From CBFFRJ01 sp051486985 (GTDB taxonomy: Bacteria > Pseudomonadota > Gammaproteobacteria > Enterobacterales > Enterobacteriaceae), in the NCBI RefSeq assembly GCF_051486985.1, contig NZ_JAHVDV010000044.1, forward strand, positions 1 to 27,016: 27,016 bases of DNA, in the 5' to 3' direction. Shown here one piece after another: positions 6,110 through 14,291 of the stretch; the stretch's first letter is position 1, and each line of letters starts with the position of its first letter. The position numbers were made by a program, and so were the translations under genes. The notes under the pieces were generated by a model. That model was not told the DNA's origin and did not search any database. It saw only the letters and a list, made by a program, of their open reading frames with translations.

Positions 6110-8131
6110 TCAGATGGTTAGCGCCAGCTTCGTCCCCTGGGCAATCGCCCGACGGGCATCCAGCTCCATCGCCACATCGCACCCGCCAATCAGATGCACC
6201 GGTTTTCCGGTGGCGAGCAGCGGTTCGAGCAGTTCCCGGCGCGGCTCCTGGCCTGCGCACAGCACCACATTGTCGACGGCAAAAACCTGCGGCTCGCCGC
6301 CAATCAACACGTGCAGACCCGCATCATCGATCTTCTGATAGCTCACCGCCGGGATCATTTTTACCCCTCTTGCGAGGAGCGTCGCCCGGTGGATCCAGCC
6401 GGTTGTCTTACCCAGCCCTTCACCCGGTTTTGAGGCTTTACGCTGCAACATCACAATCCGGCGCGGGCTTTTTGGCAGCTGTGGCCCCTCCGGTCGCAAC
6501 CCTCCCACCTGACTCAGGCTGGTGTCTATTCCCCACTCTACGCAAAACTCGGCAATATTCTGGCTGGTTGGCTCGCCAGGCTGGCTCAGATACATCGCCG
6601 TATCGAAACCGATCCCCCCGCAGCCAATAATGGCCACGTTCTCACCCACCGGAACGTTGTCACGCAGTACGTCCAGGTAGCTCAACACCTTCGGATGAGC
6701 GATCCCTTCGATCTCCGGCGTGCGTGGGGCAATGCCGCTGGCGAGGATCACCTCCTCAAAGTCAGTCAGCATGGAAGGGAGTACAAATTGATTGAGCCTG
6801 AGATCAACGCCGGTTATCTCAATCATGCGCCGGTAATAGCGCAGCGTTTCGTAGAACTCCTCCTTACCGGGGATCTGCTTAGCGATGTTAAATTGCCCGC
6901 CGATCCCGGCAGCCGCGTCAAACAGCGTCACGCGGTGTCCGCGCAGCGCGGCATTTACCGCAAAGGCCAGTCCCGCCGGGCCAGCCCCGATCACCGCGAG
7001 CTTTTTCATCTGCGTGACAGGGATAACCGGCATTTTAGTTTCGTGGCAGGCGCGTGGGTTCACCAGGCAGGAGGTGATTTTGCCGACGAAGATCTGATCA
7101 AGGCAGGCCTGGTTACAACCGATGCAGGTGTTGATCTCATCCGCTCGCCCGCTTTGTGCTTTAGAGAGGATCTCCGCATCGGCCAGGAACGGGCGTGCCA
7201 TAGACACCATATCCGCATCACCGCGTGCCAGCAGATCCTCCGCCACCTGCGGATCGTTAATGCGGTTGGTGGTGATAAGCGGCACCTTCACTTTGCCTTT
7301 GAGCTTGCGGGTCACCCAGCTGAAGGCCGCCCGCGGCACGGCGGTAGCGATGGTGGGAACACGCGCTTCATGCCAGCCAATGCCGGTATTGATGAGGGTA
7401 GCACCAGCGGTTTCGATGGCGTTGGCCAGTTGCACGGTCTCTTCAAAGACGCCACCCCCTTCCACCAGGTCCAGCATCGACAGGCGGTAAATAATAATAA
7501 AATGCGCACCCACCCGTTCGCGTACCGCCCGTACCACCTCTATGGCAAAGCGCATACGACGGGCATAATCGCCGCCCCATTCGTCTTCCCGGTGGTTAGT
7601 GCGTGCGGCGAGGAATTCATTAATCAGGTAGCCCTCGGATCCCATCACTTCCACACCGTCATAACCCGCTAACTGCGCCAGTTCAGCACAACGGGCAAAA
7701 TCGTTAATGAGGGCCAGGATCTCATCATGAGTCAGCTCATGGGGGGTAAAGCGGTTAATCGGTGCCTGAATGGCCGACGGGGCCACCAGCGCAGGCTGGT
7801 AGCTGTAGCGTCCGGTGTGCAAAATTTGCAGTGCGATTTTGCCCCCCTCCTGATGCACCGCATCGGTAATCAGTCGGTGATGAGGAAGCTGATTTTCGTC
7901 GTTGAGTACCGCGCCGCCCTGCATAGTAACGCCGGAAAGAGACGGGGCCACGCCACCGGTGACAATGAGAGCCACACCGTGGCGCGCGCGCTCGGCATAA
8001 AAGGCCGCCAGCCGTTTTGCACCGTCCGGGTGTTCTTCCAGTCCGGTGTGCATCGACCCCATTAACACGCGGTTTTTTAGGGTGGTGAACCCCAGCTCAA
8101 GCGGGGAAAATAGCGACGGGTAATGGCTCAT
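6110..8131 (-). CDS. fadH: NADPH-dependent 2,4-dienoyl-CoA reductase
   Basis: The protein has 673 aa against 672 in E. coli. FadH reduces 2,4-dienoyl-CoA so that unsaturated fatty acids can enter beta-oxidation. An N-terminal old-yellow-enzyme-type TIM barrel (about 1-330) binds FMN and carries Tyr168 and His254 in the positions of the catalytic pair. The 4Fe-4S ligands are Cys336, 339, 343 and 355 (CIGCNQAC and SCLVNP). The C-terminal FAD/NADPH half starts with the dinucleotide motif IGAGPAGLAF at about 381-390. The ATG at 8131 follows GGAAG. It is convergent with rlmG, and a FadR-like site lies upstream. Confidence 0.97.
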   Translation of the reverse strand: MSHYPSLFSPLELGFTTLKNRVLMGSMHTGLEEHPDGAKRLAAFYAERARHGVALIVTGGVAPSLSGVTMQGGAVLNDENQLPHHRLITDAVHQEGGKIALQILHTGRYSYQPALVAPSAIQAPINRFTPHELTHDEILALINDFARCAELAQLAGYDGVEVMGSEGYLINEFLAARTNHREDEWGGDYARRMRFAIEVVRAVRERVGAHFIIIYRLSMLDLVEGGGVFEETVQLANAIETAGATLINTGIGWHEARVPTIATAVPRAAFSWVTRKLKGKVKVPLITTNRINDPQVAEDLLARGDADMVSMARPFLADAEILSKAQSGRADEINTCIGCNQACLDQIFVGKITSCLVNPRACHETKMPVIPVTQMKKLAVIGAGPAGLAFAVNAALRGHRVTLFDAAAGIGGQFNIAKQIPGKEEFYETLRYYRRMIEITGVDLRLNQFVLPSMLTDFEEVILASGIAPRTPEIEGIAHPKVLSYLDVLRDNVPVGENVAIIGCGGIGFDTAMYLSQPGEPTSQNIAEFCVEWGIDTSLSQVGGLRPEGPQLPKSPRRIVMLQRKASKPGEGLGKTTGWIHRATLLARGVKMIPAVSYQKIDDAGLHVLIGGEPQVFAVDNVVLCAGQEPRRELLEPLLATGKPVHLIGGCDVAMELDARRAIAQGTKLALTI

Positions 8132-8157
8132 AAGGCTTCCAATGTAAAATTATTGTT

Positions 8158-8174
8158 ATGTGGTCGGATGAGTT
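8158..8174 (-). promoter_or_regulatory. FadR-like operator upstream of fadH
   Basis: The 17 bases ATGTGGTCGGATGAGTT agree with the FadR consensus (AACTGGTCnGACCAGTT type) at about 13 positions, including the TGGTCGGA core and the AGTT end. The site lies 27 bp upstream of the fadH start. FadR repression of fadH is established in E. coli, which supports the call; binding here is inferred. Confidence 0.55.
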
Positions 8175-8252
8175 GTAATTTAGCTGGTGCAGAGGAAAGT
8201 GGAAAACGGGAATGTGGTGATTGTGATGCGATTCAAAGAATGGTGCGGCCTG

Positions 8253-8291
8253 GTCCCCTCACCCTAACCCTCTCCCCAAAGGGGCGAGGGG
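8253..8291. repeat. REP-like unit at the left edge of the tandem array
   Basis: A canonical CCCTCACCC...CCCTCTCCCC-aaa-GGGGCGAGGGG unit directly precedes the first copy of the 55/86-bp tandem repeat. It is oppositely oriented to the unit at 8931-8970 on the far side, so the array is bounded by an inverted REP pair. Confidence 0.75.
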
Positions 8292-8295
8292 ACTG

Positions 8296-8910
8296 TTAAG
8301 TGCGGCCTGCTACCCTCACCCTGGCCCTTTGCCACGGGGGGAGGGGACTCATTCTCCCTCTGCCACGGGGTGAGGGGACTGTTAAGTGCGGCCTGATACC
8401 CTCACCCTGGCCCTTTGCCACGGGGGGAGGGGACTCATTCTCCCTCTGCCACGGGGTGAGGGAACGGTTAAGTGCGGCCTGATACCCTCACCCTGGCCCT
8501 CTGCCACGGGGAGAGGGAACGGTTAAGTGCGGCCTGATGCCCTCACCCTGGCCCTCTGCCACGGGGGGAGGGAACGGTTAAGTGCGGCCTGATGCCCTCA
8601 CCCTGGCCCTTTGCCACGGGGAGAGGGAACGGTTAAGTGCGGCCTGATGCCCTCACCCTGGCCCTCTGCCACGGGGTGAGGGGACTGTTAAGTGCGGCCT
8701 GATGCCCTCACCCTGGCCCTCTGCCACGGGGAGAGGGAACTGTTAAGTGCGGCCTGATGCCCTCACCCTGGCCCTCTGCCACAGGGGGAGGGAACTGTTA
8801 AGTGCGGCCTGATGGCCTCACCCTGGCCCTCTGCCACGGGGAGAGGGAACGGTTAAGTGCGGCCTGATGCCCTCACCCTGGCCCTCTGCCACGGGGGGAG
8901 GGGACTGATC
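8296..8910. repeat. Minisatellite: ten REP-derived tandem copies (55-bp and 86-bp periods)
   Basis: The anchor TTAAGTGCGGCCTG starts at 8296, 8382, 8468, 8523, 8578, 8633, 8688, 8743, 8798 and 8853. The first two units are 86 bp and differ at about three positions; they carry 31 extra bases (CTCATTCTCCCTCTGCCACG and following). The other eight are 55 bp. Each unit contains CCCTCACCCTGGCCCT and a degraded GCCACGGGG-GAGGG palindrome, so the array is an amplified REP. The period of 55 is not a multiple of three, and frames across it are not credible genes. Confidence 0.92.
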
Positions 8911-8930
8911 GAGCGAACCGGCGGCTCTCT

Positions 8931-8970
8931 TTTCTCCCTCTCCCTCAGGGAGAGGGTCGGGGTGAGGGGG
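8931..8970. repeat. REP-like unit overlapping the 3' end of lsrK
   Basis: The unit runs from CTCCCTCTCCCTC through GGGAGAGGGTCGGGG to TGAGGGGG. Its right part is read on the minus strand as the last codons and the stop of lsrK (8945-8947). Confidence 0.8.
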
Positions 8971-10537
8971 AACGTATCAGCCCCGGCGCCTGCCACATCG
9001 AGGTCGTCAGGCCGCTGTCTACCAGACCAAGCTGATCGGCGTAGACCGCCTGCCATTTTTGCATCATGCCGTCATAAAGCTCCCGGTGTGCTGGGTTAGG
9101 CGTAAACTCCCGGTTCCATTTCACCAGCCTTTCGCCGGTTGCTGCCATATCGTCATACAACCCGGCACCGACGCCGGCTGCAATTGCACAGCCCAGCGCT
9201 GTCGCCTCTTTTACCTCGGGCACACGTACCGGCAGCCCGGTCACGTCACTGAGGATCTGGCTCCACAGCGCCCCTTTTGCGCCGCCACCGGCAAACACCA
9301 GGCTGTCGAAAGTCACCCCTGAGAAGCGCGAGATCTGCGCCAGATTGCAGGCGGAAACAATGGCGGCATTCTCCTCCAGCGCACGGAACAGCGTCGCTTT
9401 GTTGCACTTTTCCGGGTCGATGGAGAGGTTAATAAACGACGGCGCCGCGTGATACCACTGCTTGAAGTGCATCGCGTCCGAGAAAATTGGCATCACGCCG
9501 TGCGAGCCTGCGGGCACGCGACCTGCCATCTCTTCAAGCAGGGAGTAGGCATCCATCCCCATCCGCTCGGCAATCAGTTTTTCTTCCGCACAAAAGGCGT
9601 CGCGAAACCAGCGCATGGTCAGGCCGGTAAAGAAGCTGATGGACTCGGCCTGCGCCATGCCTGGAATCACATGCGGATTCACGCGAATGTTCATCTCAGG
9701 ATCAGTACGCACCTGCGGCAGGTTGACCACCTGTTGCCAGAAGGTGCCGCCCAGCACCGCCGTTTGTCCCGCTCGCACCACACCCAGTCCCAGGCAGCCC
9801 AACTGCACATCGCCGCCGCCCATCACCACAGGGGTGCCTTCACGCAGGCCGCTCTCCTGTGCTGCTTGTTGAGTGACCTCGCCCAGCACGCTGCCGGTCT
9901 CTTTCACCGGCGAGAGCATATCCGCGCGCAGCCCGGCCATATCCAGCAGGGAGGGTCGCCAGTCGCGGGTAAAGAGATCGAGCATACCGGTAGTGCCTGC
10001 GTTGGAAGGATCGACCGCCAGCCAGCCGGAGAGCCGGGCGGCAAGCCAGTCGCTTATCATGGTTATCGTTGCGGCGTTGCGGTAAATGTCAGGACGATGA
10101 TGGGCCAGCCACAGCAGGCGGGGCATGGCGCTCAGTGCCAGGGTCTGACCGGAAACGGCATAGACTTCCGCTTCAAACTGGTCGTCATGGATCTCTTTAA
10201 GCTCGGCGACTTCGCGACTTGCGCGGGCATCCACGTTCGCGCAGGCCCAGATAGCCTCACCGTTGCGATCGTAAAGCACGATCCCCTCGCGCATGGAGCA
10301 GCAGGCGACAGATTTAATGTCAGCACCGCCGAGCCCGGCGCCGGTCAGCGCCTGTCGAATGCACTGGCAGGCCAGCTGCCAGTTAGTATCGAGGTCAAAT
10401 TCCATTGAGCCGGGGACATTTTCCACGCTGAGGTGTTTCCATTCCGCCTGGCCGACGGCGATTTGCCGCCCGGATAAGTCGAAGATCACTGCACGAATGC
10501 TGCCTGTCCCTGCATCTAACGCTAAAAGGTAACTCAT
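8945..10537 (-). CDS. lsrK: Autoinducer-2 kinase LsrK with REP-encoded C-terminal tail
   Basis: This FGGY-family carbohydrate kinase, 530 aa from the chosen start, phosphorylates imported AI-2 in the cytoplasm to give the LsrR inducer. Visible motifs are ALDAGTGSIRAVIFD at the N-terminus, PGSMEFD, CSMREGIVLYD, DPSNAGTTGMLD, GGGDVQLGCLGLG, GGTFWQQ, FAGGGAKGALWSQILSDVTGLPV and EATALGCAIAAGVGAG. The ATG at 10537 has GAGG seven bases upstream; a TTG at 10567 is less likely. Known LsrK proteins end near APGL as I recall them, but here the frame continues IRSPSPRPSP into a REP unit. It lies 43 bp after lsrR in the same operon. Confidence 0.95.
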   Translation of the reverse strand: MSYLLALDAGTGSIRAVIFDLSGRQIAVGQAEWKHLSVENVPGSMEFDLDTNWQLACQCIRQALTGAGLGGADIKSVACCSMREGIVLYDRNGEAIWACANVDARASREVAELKEIHDDQFEAEVYAVSGQTLALSAMPRLLWLAHHRPDIYRNAATITMISDWLAARLSGWLAVDPSNAGTTGMLDLFTRDWRPSLLDMAGLRADMLSPVKETGSVLGEVTQQAAQESGLREGTPVVMGGGDVQLGCLGLGVVRAGQTAVLGGTFWQQVVNLPQVRTDPEMNIRVNPHVIPGMAQAESISFFTGLTMRWFRDAFCAEEKLIAERMGMDAYSLLEEMAGRVPAGSHGVMPIFSDAMHFKQWYHAAPSFINLSIDPEKCNKATLFRALEENAAIVSACNLAQISRFSGVTFDSLVFAGGGAKGALWSQILSDVTGLPVRVPEVKEATALGCAIAAGVGAGLYDDMAATGERLVKWNREFTPNPAHRELYDGMMQKWQAVYADQLGLVDSGLTTSMWQAPGLIRSPSPRPSP

Positions 10538-10580
10538 GGGCTTGCCTCGCTGTTGTCCACGCGGCAAGGCCAGAGGCGCA

Positions 10581-11552
10581 TTATTGCGCCAGCGCCAGAA
10601 CCGCGCGTGCTGTCGTCTCTTCCGTCACCAGGCCGTTAATACGGCAACCTTTGAGTGCGGCATAAATCGCGTCTGCTTTTTCCGTCCCTCCGGCGACGCC
10701 TACGATGGTGGGCAGTTGCGCCAGCTCATCAAGGGTCACGCCGAGCAGTTCCCGGTGGATCTCCAGACCTTCCACCCGCTCGCCGTTGGCCTGCAGGAAG
10801 TAGCCAAGGATGTCGCCAACTGCTCCTTTACGGGCAAACATCAACTGTTCGCCTTCGCTGATATAGCCGGATCGCAAAATAGTGGCATCGCGCTTTTGAT
10901 TCACCGACCCGATACCGACCACCGCAACATCTGCGGCTGTCGCCGCCAGGATCACATCCCGCACGCTGGATTCCTTTTTCAGGATCTCTGCGACTTCCGG
11001 GGATGACACCCGTAGCGGCGCGGGGATCATGCTGATGCTACAGGCCGCATCCAGCTGGCCAATGCCGGTCATATAGGGGCCAACGCCACCGGATAGGGTC
11101 ACAAGGCGGATCTGTTGCGAGCCGATAAAGCCGCTCAGGTGCTGAATGCAGCTCATCGTCGCCTCGCCAAACCCCACCGCCAGCAGCTGGCCCGGTTCCA
11201 GCACCCCCATCAGGGTCTGCGCCGCGCCCACGCCCAGACGGGTGTTCATCGGCGGCGTGTTAAGCGCTGGCAGCACACGGGCTACCCGCAAACCAAAGAC
11301 CCGTTGCAGCTCTGTCTCCAGCGACAGGCAGCCCTCATAGCGGGAGTTTATCTGTACCCGGATAACCCCTGACTGACGTCCTTTCTCCAGCAGACGGGAG
11401 ATCTTCAGGCGTGGCAGGCCAAGCCGCTCACCAATATCGTTTTGCGTCAGGCCATCGTGGTAATAGCACCAGGCCACGCGCGCCACCAGTTCTTCTTCTG
11501 CCAGCGCCAGCCCGGCAAAACGTCCCTCTTCCAGTGCTTTTTTTTCGCTCAT
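10581..11552 (-). CDS. lsrR: lsr operon repressor LsrR
   Basis: This SorC/DeoR-type regulator has 323 aa against 317 in E. coli. Without phospho-AI-2 it represses the lsr operons; binding of phospho-AI-2 releases it. The N-terminal HTH is DGLTQNDIGERLGLPRLKISRLLEKG, followed by the sugar-binding domain (VGFGEATMSCIQHLSGFI, QQIRLVTLSGGVGPYMTGIGQLDAACS, GYISEGEQLMFARKGAVGDILGYF). The frame is open to 11729, but the ATG at 11552 fits the E. coli N-terminus and lies next to an operator candidate. A GGCGCA-TTAT-TGCGCC hairpin (10575-10590) spans the stop codon ahead of lsrK. Confidence 0.95.
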   Translation of the reverse strand: MSEKKALEEGRFAGLALAEEELVARVAWCYYHDGLTQNDIGERLGLPRLKISRLLEKGRQSGVIRVQINSRYEGCLSLETELQRVFGLRVARVLPALNTPPMNTRLGVGAAQTLMGVLEPGQLLAVGFGEATMSCIQHLSGFIGSQQIRLVTLSGGVGPYMTGIGQLDAACSISMIPAPLRVSSPEVAEILKKESSVRDVILAATAADVAVVGIGSVNQKRDATILRSGYISEGEQLMFARKGAVGDILGYFLQANGERVEGLEIHRELLGVTLDELAQLPTIVGVAGGTEKADAIYAALKGCRINGLVTEETTARAVLALAQ

Positions 11553-11555
11553 AGA

Positions 11556-11587
11556 TGAACTCTTATAAAAATTTAGATCATATGTTC
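11556..11587. promoter_or_regulatory. Candidate LsrR operator, lsrR side (TGAAC-N22-TGTTC)
   Basis: TGAAC at 11556-11560 and TGTTC at 11583-11587 are inverted half-sites 22 bases apart, lying just upstream of the lsrR ATG. The same half-sites with the same 22-base spacing occur on the lsrA side at 11723-11754. The matched geometry in a divergent LsrR-controlled region suggests paired operators. Confidence 0.6.
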
Positions 11588-11722
11588 GTACTTGCTGGCG
11601 GTGAAAATGTGAGCCGCCCGGCAAAACCGATCTTTTGCTGAAGCCCTTGGATTTGTGATGATCCAAATGCATAAAAGTGTGATCACTGCACGGTTGTAAA
11701 TATAGTTCACCGTCTACGCTTT
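11588..11722. promoter_or_regulatory. lsrR-lsrA divergent promoter region, candidate CRP half-sites
   Basis: TGTGA-type half-sites occur in AATGTGAGCC (near 11606), TTGTGATGATCC (near 11653) and AGTGTGATCACT (near 11676). CRP-cAMP activation of lsr is established in E. coli. None of these is a complete TGTGA-N6-TCACA site, so the exact CRP positions are not resolved. Confidence 0.35.
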
Positions 11723-11754
11723 TGAACATTATTGAATCAAAAAATCATTTGTTC
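11723..11754. promoter_or_regulatory. Candidate LsrR operator, lsrA side (TGAAC-N22-TGTTC)
   Basis: TTGAACA (11722-11728) and TGTTCAA (11750-11756) form a perfect 7-bp inverted pair ending 13 bases before the lsrA ATG. Core half-sites and 22-base spacing are identical to those at 11556-11587. A site here would block the lsrACDBFG promoter or its early transcript. Confidence 0.65.
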
Positions 11755-11769
11755 AATAGCGGAGCGAGC

Positions 11770-13260
11770 ATGAATCCACTGATTGACGCACGGGGCATCA
11801 GTAAGCAGTTCTCAGGCGTAAGCGTCCTGAAAGCCATTGATTTCACCCTTTGTTCAGGCCAGGTGCACGCGCTGATGGGCGGTAACGGTGCCGGTAAATC
11901 CACACTGATGAAAATCATCGCCGGGGTGGAAACCCCTGACAGCGGCGAACTTTTTATTTGCGGCAGGGCGTTTACGCGCCTGAAGCCGAATCAGGCACAT
12001 CAGCTTGGCATCTACCTGGTGCCACAGGAGCCGATGCTGTTTCCGAACCTGACCGTGCGGGAGAACATTCTGTTTCGCCTGCCGCGTAATAGCGCCCAGG
12101 AGGCGCTGCTTGCGGAAAAACTGCAACAGCTTAACTGCCAGCTTAATCTGCAGGCCGCCGCCAGCACTCTGGAAGTGGCGGATCAACAGATGGTGGAGAT
12201 CCTGCGTGGACTGATGCGCGACGCGAAAATCCTGATCCTCGACGAGCCAACGGCTTCGCTCACCCCTGGCGAAACCGAGCGTCTGTTCCGCCAGATTCGG
12301 GCACTACAGGAACTGGGGGTCGGCATTGTCTTTATTTCCCATAAACTGCCGGAAATCCGCGCCCTCGCCAGCCATGTTTCGGTCATGCGTGACGGTGCCG
12401 TTGTGCTCAGCGCTGCCATCGGGGAGCTGGATGACAATGCGTTGATTAGTGCCATGACGCCCGTCAGCCGCGAGCGGGGCCTGAGCGACACGCAAAAACT
12501 GTGGCTGTCGCTGCCGGGCAACCGTCGTACCCAGCCGCAGGATTTTCCGGTATTGCGCGTTGAAGAGCTGACCGGCGAGGGCTTTATCGATTTAAGCCTT
12601 GAGATCCACGCCGGGGAGATCGTCGGCCTGGCGGGTCTGGTCGGTTCCGGGCGCACCGAGTTTGCCGAAACCCTGTATGGCCTGCGCCCGGTGCGCGCGG
12701 GGCGTATCTGGCTGGAAAACCGTGTTATTAACGCCGATCCGATTCGGGCAAGGCTGGATCGCGGTCTGGTTTATCTGCCGGAGGATCGCCAGGTCTCCGG
12801 GCTGTTTCTGGACGCGCCGGTGCGCTGGAACACGGTTACGCTCAACGAACCTTCTTTGTGGCAGCAGCGTAAGCGTGAAGCGGCAGTGGTGGAACGTTAT
12901 CACCGGGCGCTCGGCATCAAACTTAACAATGCAGATCAGATCGTGCGCACCCTGTCCGGCGGCAATCAGCAGAAAGTGCTGCTGGCGCGCTGCATGGAGG
13001 CCAACCCGCTGCTGTTGATCGTCGATGAACCAACGCGCGGCGTGGACGTGGCGGCAAGGGCGGATATCTACCAGCTTATCAAAAGCGTGGCGGCGCAAAA
13101 CGTGGCGGTACTGATGATCTCAAGCGATCTCGATGAGTTCCCAGGCCTTGCAGACAGGGTGCTGGTGATGCATCAGGGGCGGCTCAGCGGTGAGCTTTCA
13201 CGCCATGCGGTCAGTGTGGATCGGATGATGACGCTGGCATTTGGCGGAGGGCACGCATGA
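11770..13260 (+). CDS. lsrA: AI-2 import ATP-binding protein LsrA
   Basis: The protein has 496 aa and two fused ABC ATPase domains of the sugar-importer type. The N-terminal domain has Walker A GGNGAGKST (37-45), the Q-loop PQEPMLF, an atypical signature ADQQMVEI and Walker B LILDEPTAS (about 155-163). The C-terminal domain has a degenerate Walker A (GLVGSGRTE), signature LSGGNQQK and Walker B LIVDEPTRGVD. It energises AI-2 uptake through LsrC/LsrD on the inner face of the membrane. I take the ATG at 11770 because GGAG lies five bases before it; the frame is open from 11722. Its stop overlaps the lsrC start (ATGA). Confidence 0.96.
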   Translation: MNPLIDARGISKQFSGVSVLKAIDFTLCSGQVHALMGGNGAGKSTLMKIIAGVETPDSGELFICGRAFTRLKPNQAHQLGIYLVPQEPMLFPNLTVRENILFRLPRNSAQEALLAEKLQQLNCQLNLQAAASTLEVADQQMVEILRGLMRDAKILILDEPTASLTPGETERLFRQIRALQELGVGIVFISHKLPEIRALASHVSVMRDGAVVLSAAIGELDDNALISAMTPVSRERGLSDTQKLWLSLPGNRRTQPQDFPVLRVEELTGEGFIDLSLEIHAGEIVGLAGLVGSGRTEFAETLYGLRPVRAGRIWLENRVINADPIRARLDRGLVYLPEDRQVSGLFLDAPVRWNTVTLNEPSLWQQRKREAAVVERYHRALGIKLNNADQIVRTLSGGNQQKVLLARCMEANPLLLIVDEPTRGVDVAARADIYQLIKSVAAQNVAVLMISSDLDEFPGLADRVLVMHQGRLSGELSRHAVSVDRMMTLAFGGGHA

Positions 13261-14291
13261 AAACCTTACTCAAAAACCGCGAGCTGAGCGCCTTTCTGGC
13301 GATCCTCGCGCTCTTTATTGTGCTGGTGGCGCTTAACCCTGCGTTCTTCAGCCTGCAAACCGTCGGCATGATCTTCGCCAGCAGTCAGATCCTGATGCTG
13401 TTGGCTCTCGGTGCGGCGCTGGTGATGCTGACCCGCAATATTGATGTTTCGGTCGGATCGACGGTGGGCCTGTGTGCCATTGCCGTCGGGGTCGCGCTCA
13501 ATAGCGGCTATAGCCTGCCGGTGGCGATCCTCTTTTCGCTGGCGATCGGTGCGCTGGCAGGCGCTTTCAACGGCCTGCTGGTGGTGGGGCTTAAGATCCC
13601 GGCGATCGTGGCAACCCTCGGCACGCTTGGGCTCTATCGCGGTGCCATGCTGCTCTGGACAGAAGGTAAATGGATAGAAGGACTGCCCGCCAGTCTCAAG
13701 GCACTGTCAGCAGCGGGCGTGACCGGCGTGTCGCCGCTCGGATGGCTGGTGCTGATGCTTTTGGGCGCAGGAACCTGGGTGCTCGCGCGCACGGCGTTTG
13801 GCCGCGACTTTTATGCCGTGGGGGATAACCTTGCCGCCGCGCGCCAGTTGGGGGTAGCGGTGAACCGTACCCGTATGACCGCGTTTACCTTAAACGGCGT
13901 GCTGGCGGCGTGTGCCGGAATAGTGTTTGCCTCGCAGATTGGTTTTGTGCCGAACCAGACCGGCAGCGGCCTTGAGATGAAGGCCATTGCCGCCTGCGTG
14001 CTCGGCGGGATTTCTCTACTGGGCGGTACGGGCACGCTGGTTGGTGCGTTTCTCGGTGCCTTCTTCCTCACTCAAATCGACACCGTGCTGGTGCTGTTCA
14101 GGCTACCGGCCTGGTGGAACGACTTTATTGCAGGCCTGGTGCTGCTGGGTGTGCTGGTACTCGATGGCCGCCTGCGCCAGGCGCTGGCTCGTCATCAGCG
14201 TGCGCTGAAGTACAGCCGTTTTATGCCCGGTAATAAGAGGGGTAAAAACGTTGCCCGCTTTCCGAAACGTAAAAACAAAGAGGTGGCGTAA
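13257..14291 (+). CDS. lsrC: AI-2 import permease LsrC
   Basis: The protein has 344 aa against about 342 in E. coli. It is a polytopic inner-membrane permease of the ribose-type (RbsC) family. Hydrophobic segments begin at ELSAFLAILALFIVLVAL, and the conserved stretches NIDVSVGSTVGLCA, GLKIPAIVATLGTLGLYRG and ACVLGGISLLGGTGTLVGAFLG are visible. It forms the channel with LsrD. The ATG overlaps the lsrA stop by four bases, indicating translational coupling. The C-terminal tail is long and basic (KYSRFMPGNKRGKNVARFPK), probably cytoplasmic, and its codons carry the lsrD ribosome binding site. Confidence 0.95.
   Translation: MKTLLKNRELSAFLAILALFIVLVALNPAFFSLQTVGMIFASSQILMLLALGAALVMLTRNIDVSVGSTVGLCAIAVGVALNSGYSLPVAILFSLAIGALAGAFNGLLVVGLKIPAIVATLGTLGLYRGAMLLWTEGKWIEGLPASLKALSAAGVTGVSPLGWLVLMLLGAGTWVLARTAFGRDFYAVGDNLAAARQLGVAVNRTRMTAFTLNGVLAACAGIVFASQIGFVPNQTGSGLEMKAIAACVLGGISLLGGTGTLVGAFLGAFFLTQIDTVLVLFRLPAWWNDFIAGLVLLGVLVLDGRLRQALARHQRALKYSRFMPGNKRGKNVARFPKRKNKEVA

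Noticed and set aside
6695..7672. 325-codon frame opposite fadH
   Set aside because: It is an antisense shadow of the well-matched fadH coding sequence. High GC at codon third positions opens such frames.
8300..8482. Frame in the 55/86-bp array as a repeat protein
   Set aside because: The period is not a multiple of three, so the frame changes between units, and no start signal is present.
8296..8910. CRISPR array
   Set aside because: Repeats are contiguous with no unique spacers, the units are REP-like, and no cas genes are present.
9449..10408. 319-codon frame opposite lsrK
   Set aside because: It is a shadow of lsrK; the translation is His/Gly/Gln-rich without domain features.
11606..11690. 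A full CRP site in the lsr promoter
   Set aside because: Only TGTGA half-sites are visible; none has a matching TCACA at the right distance.
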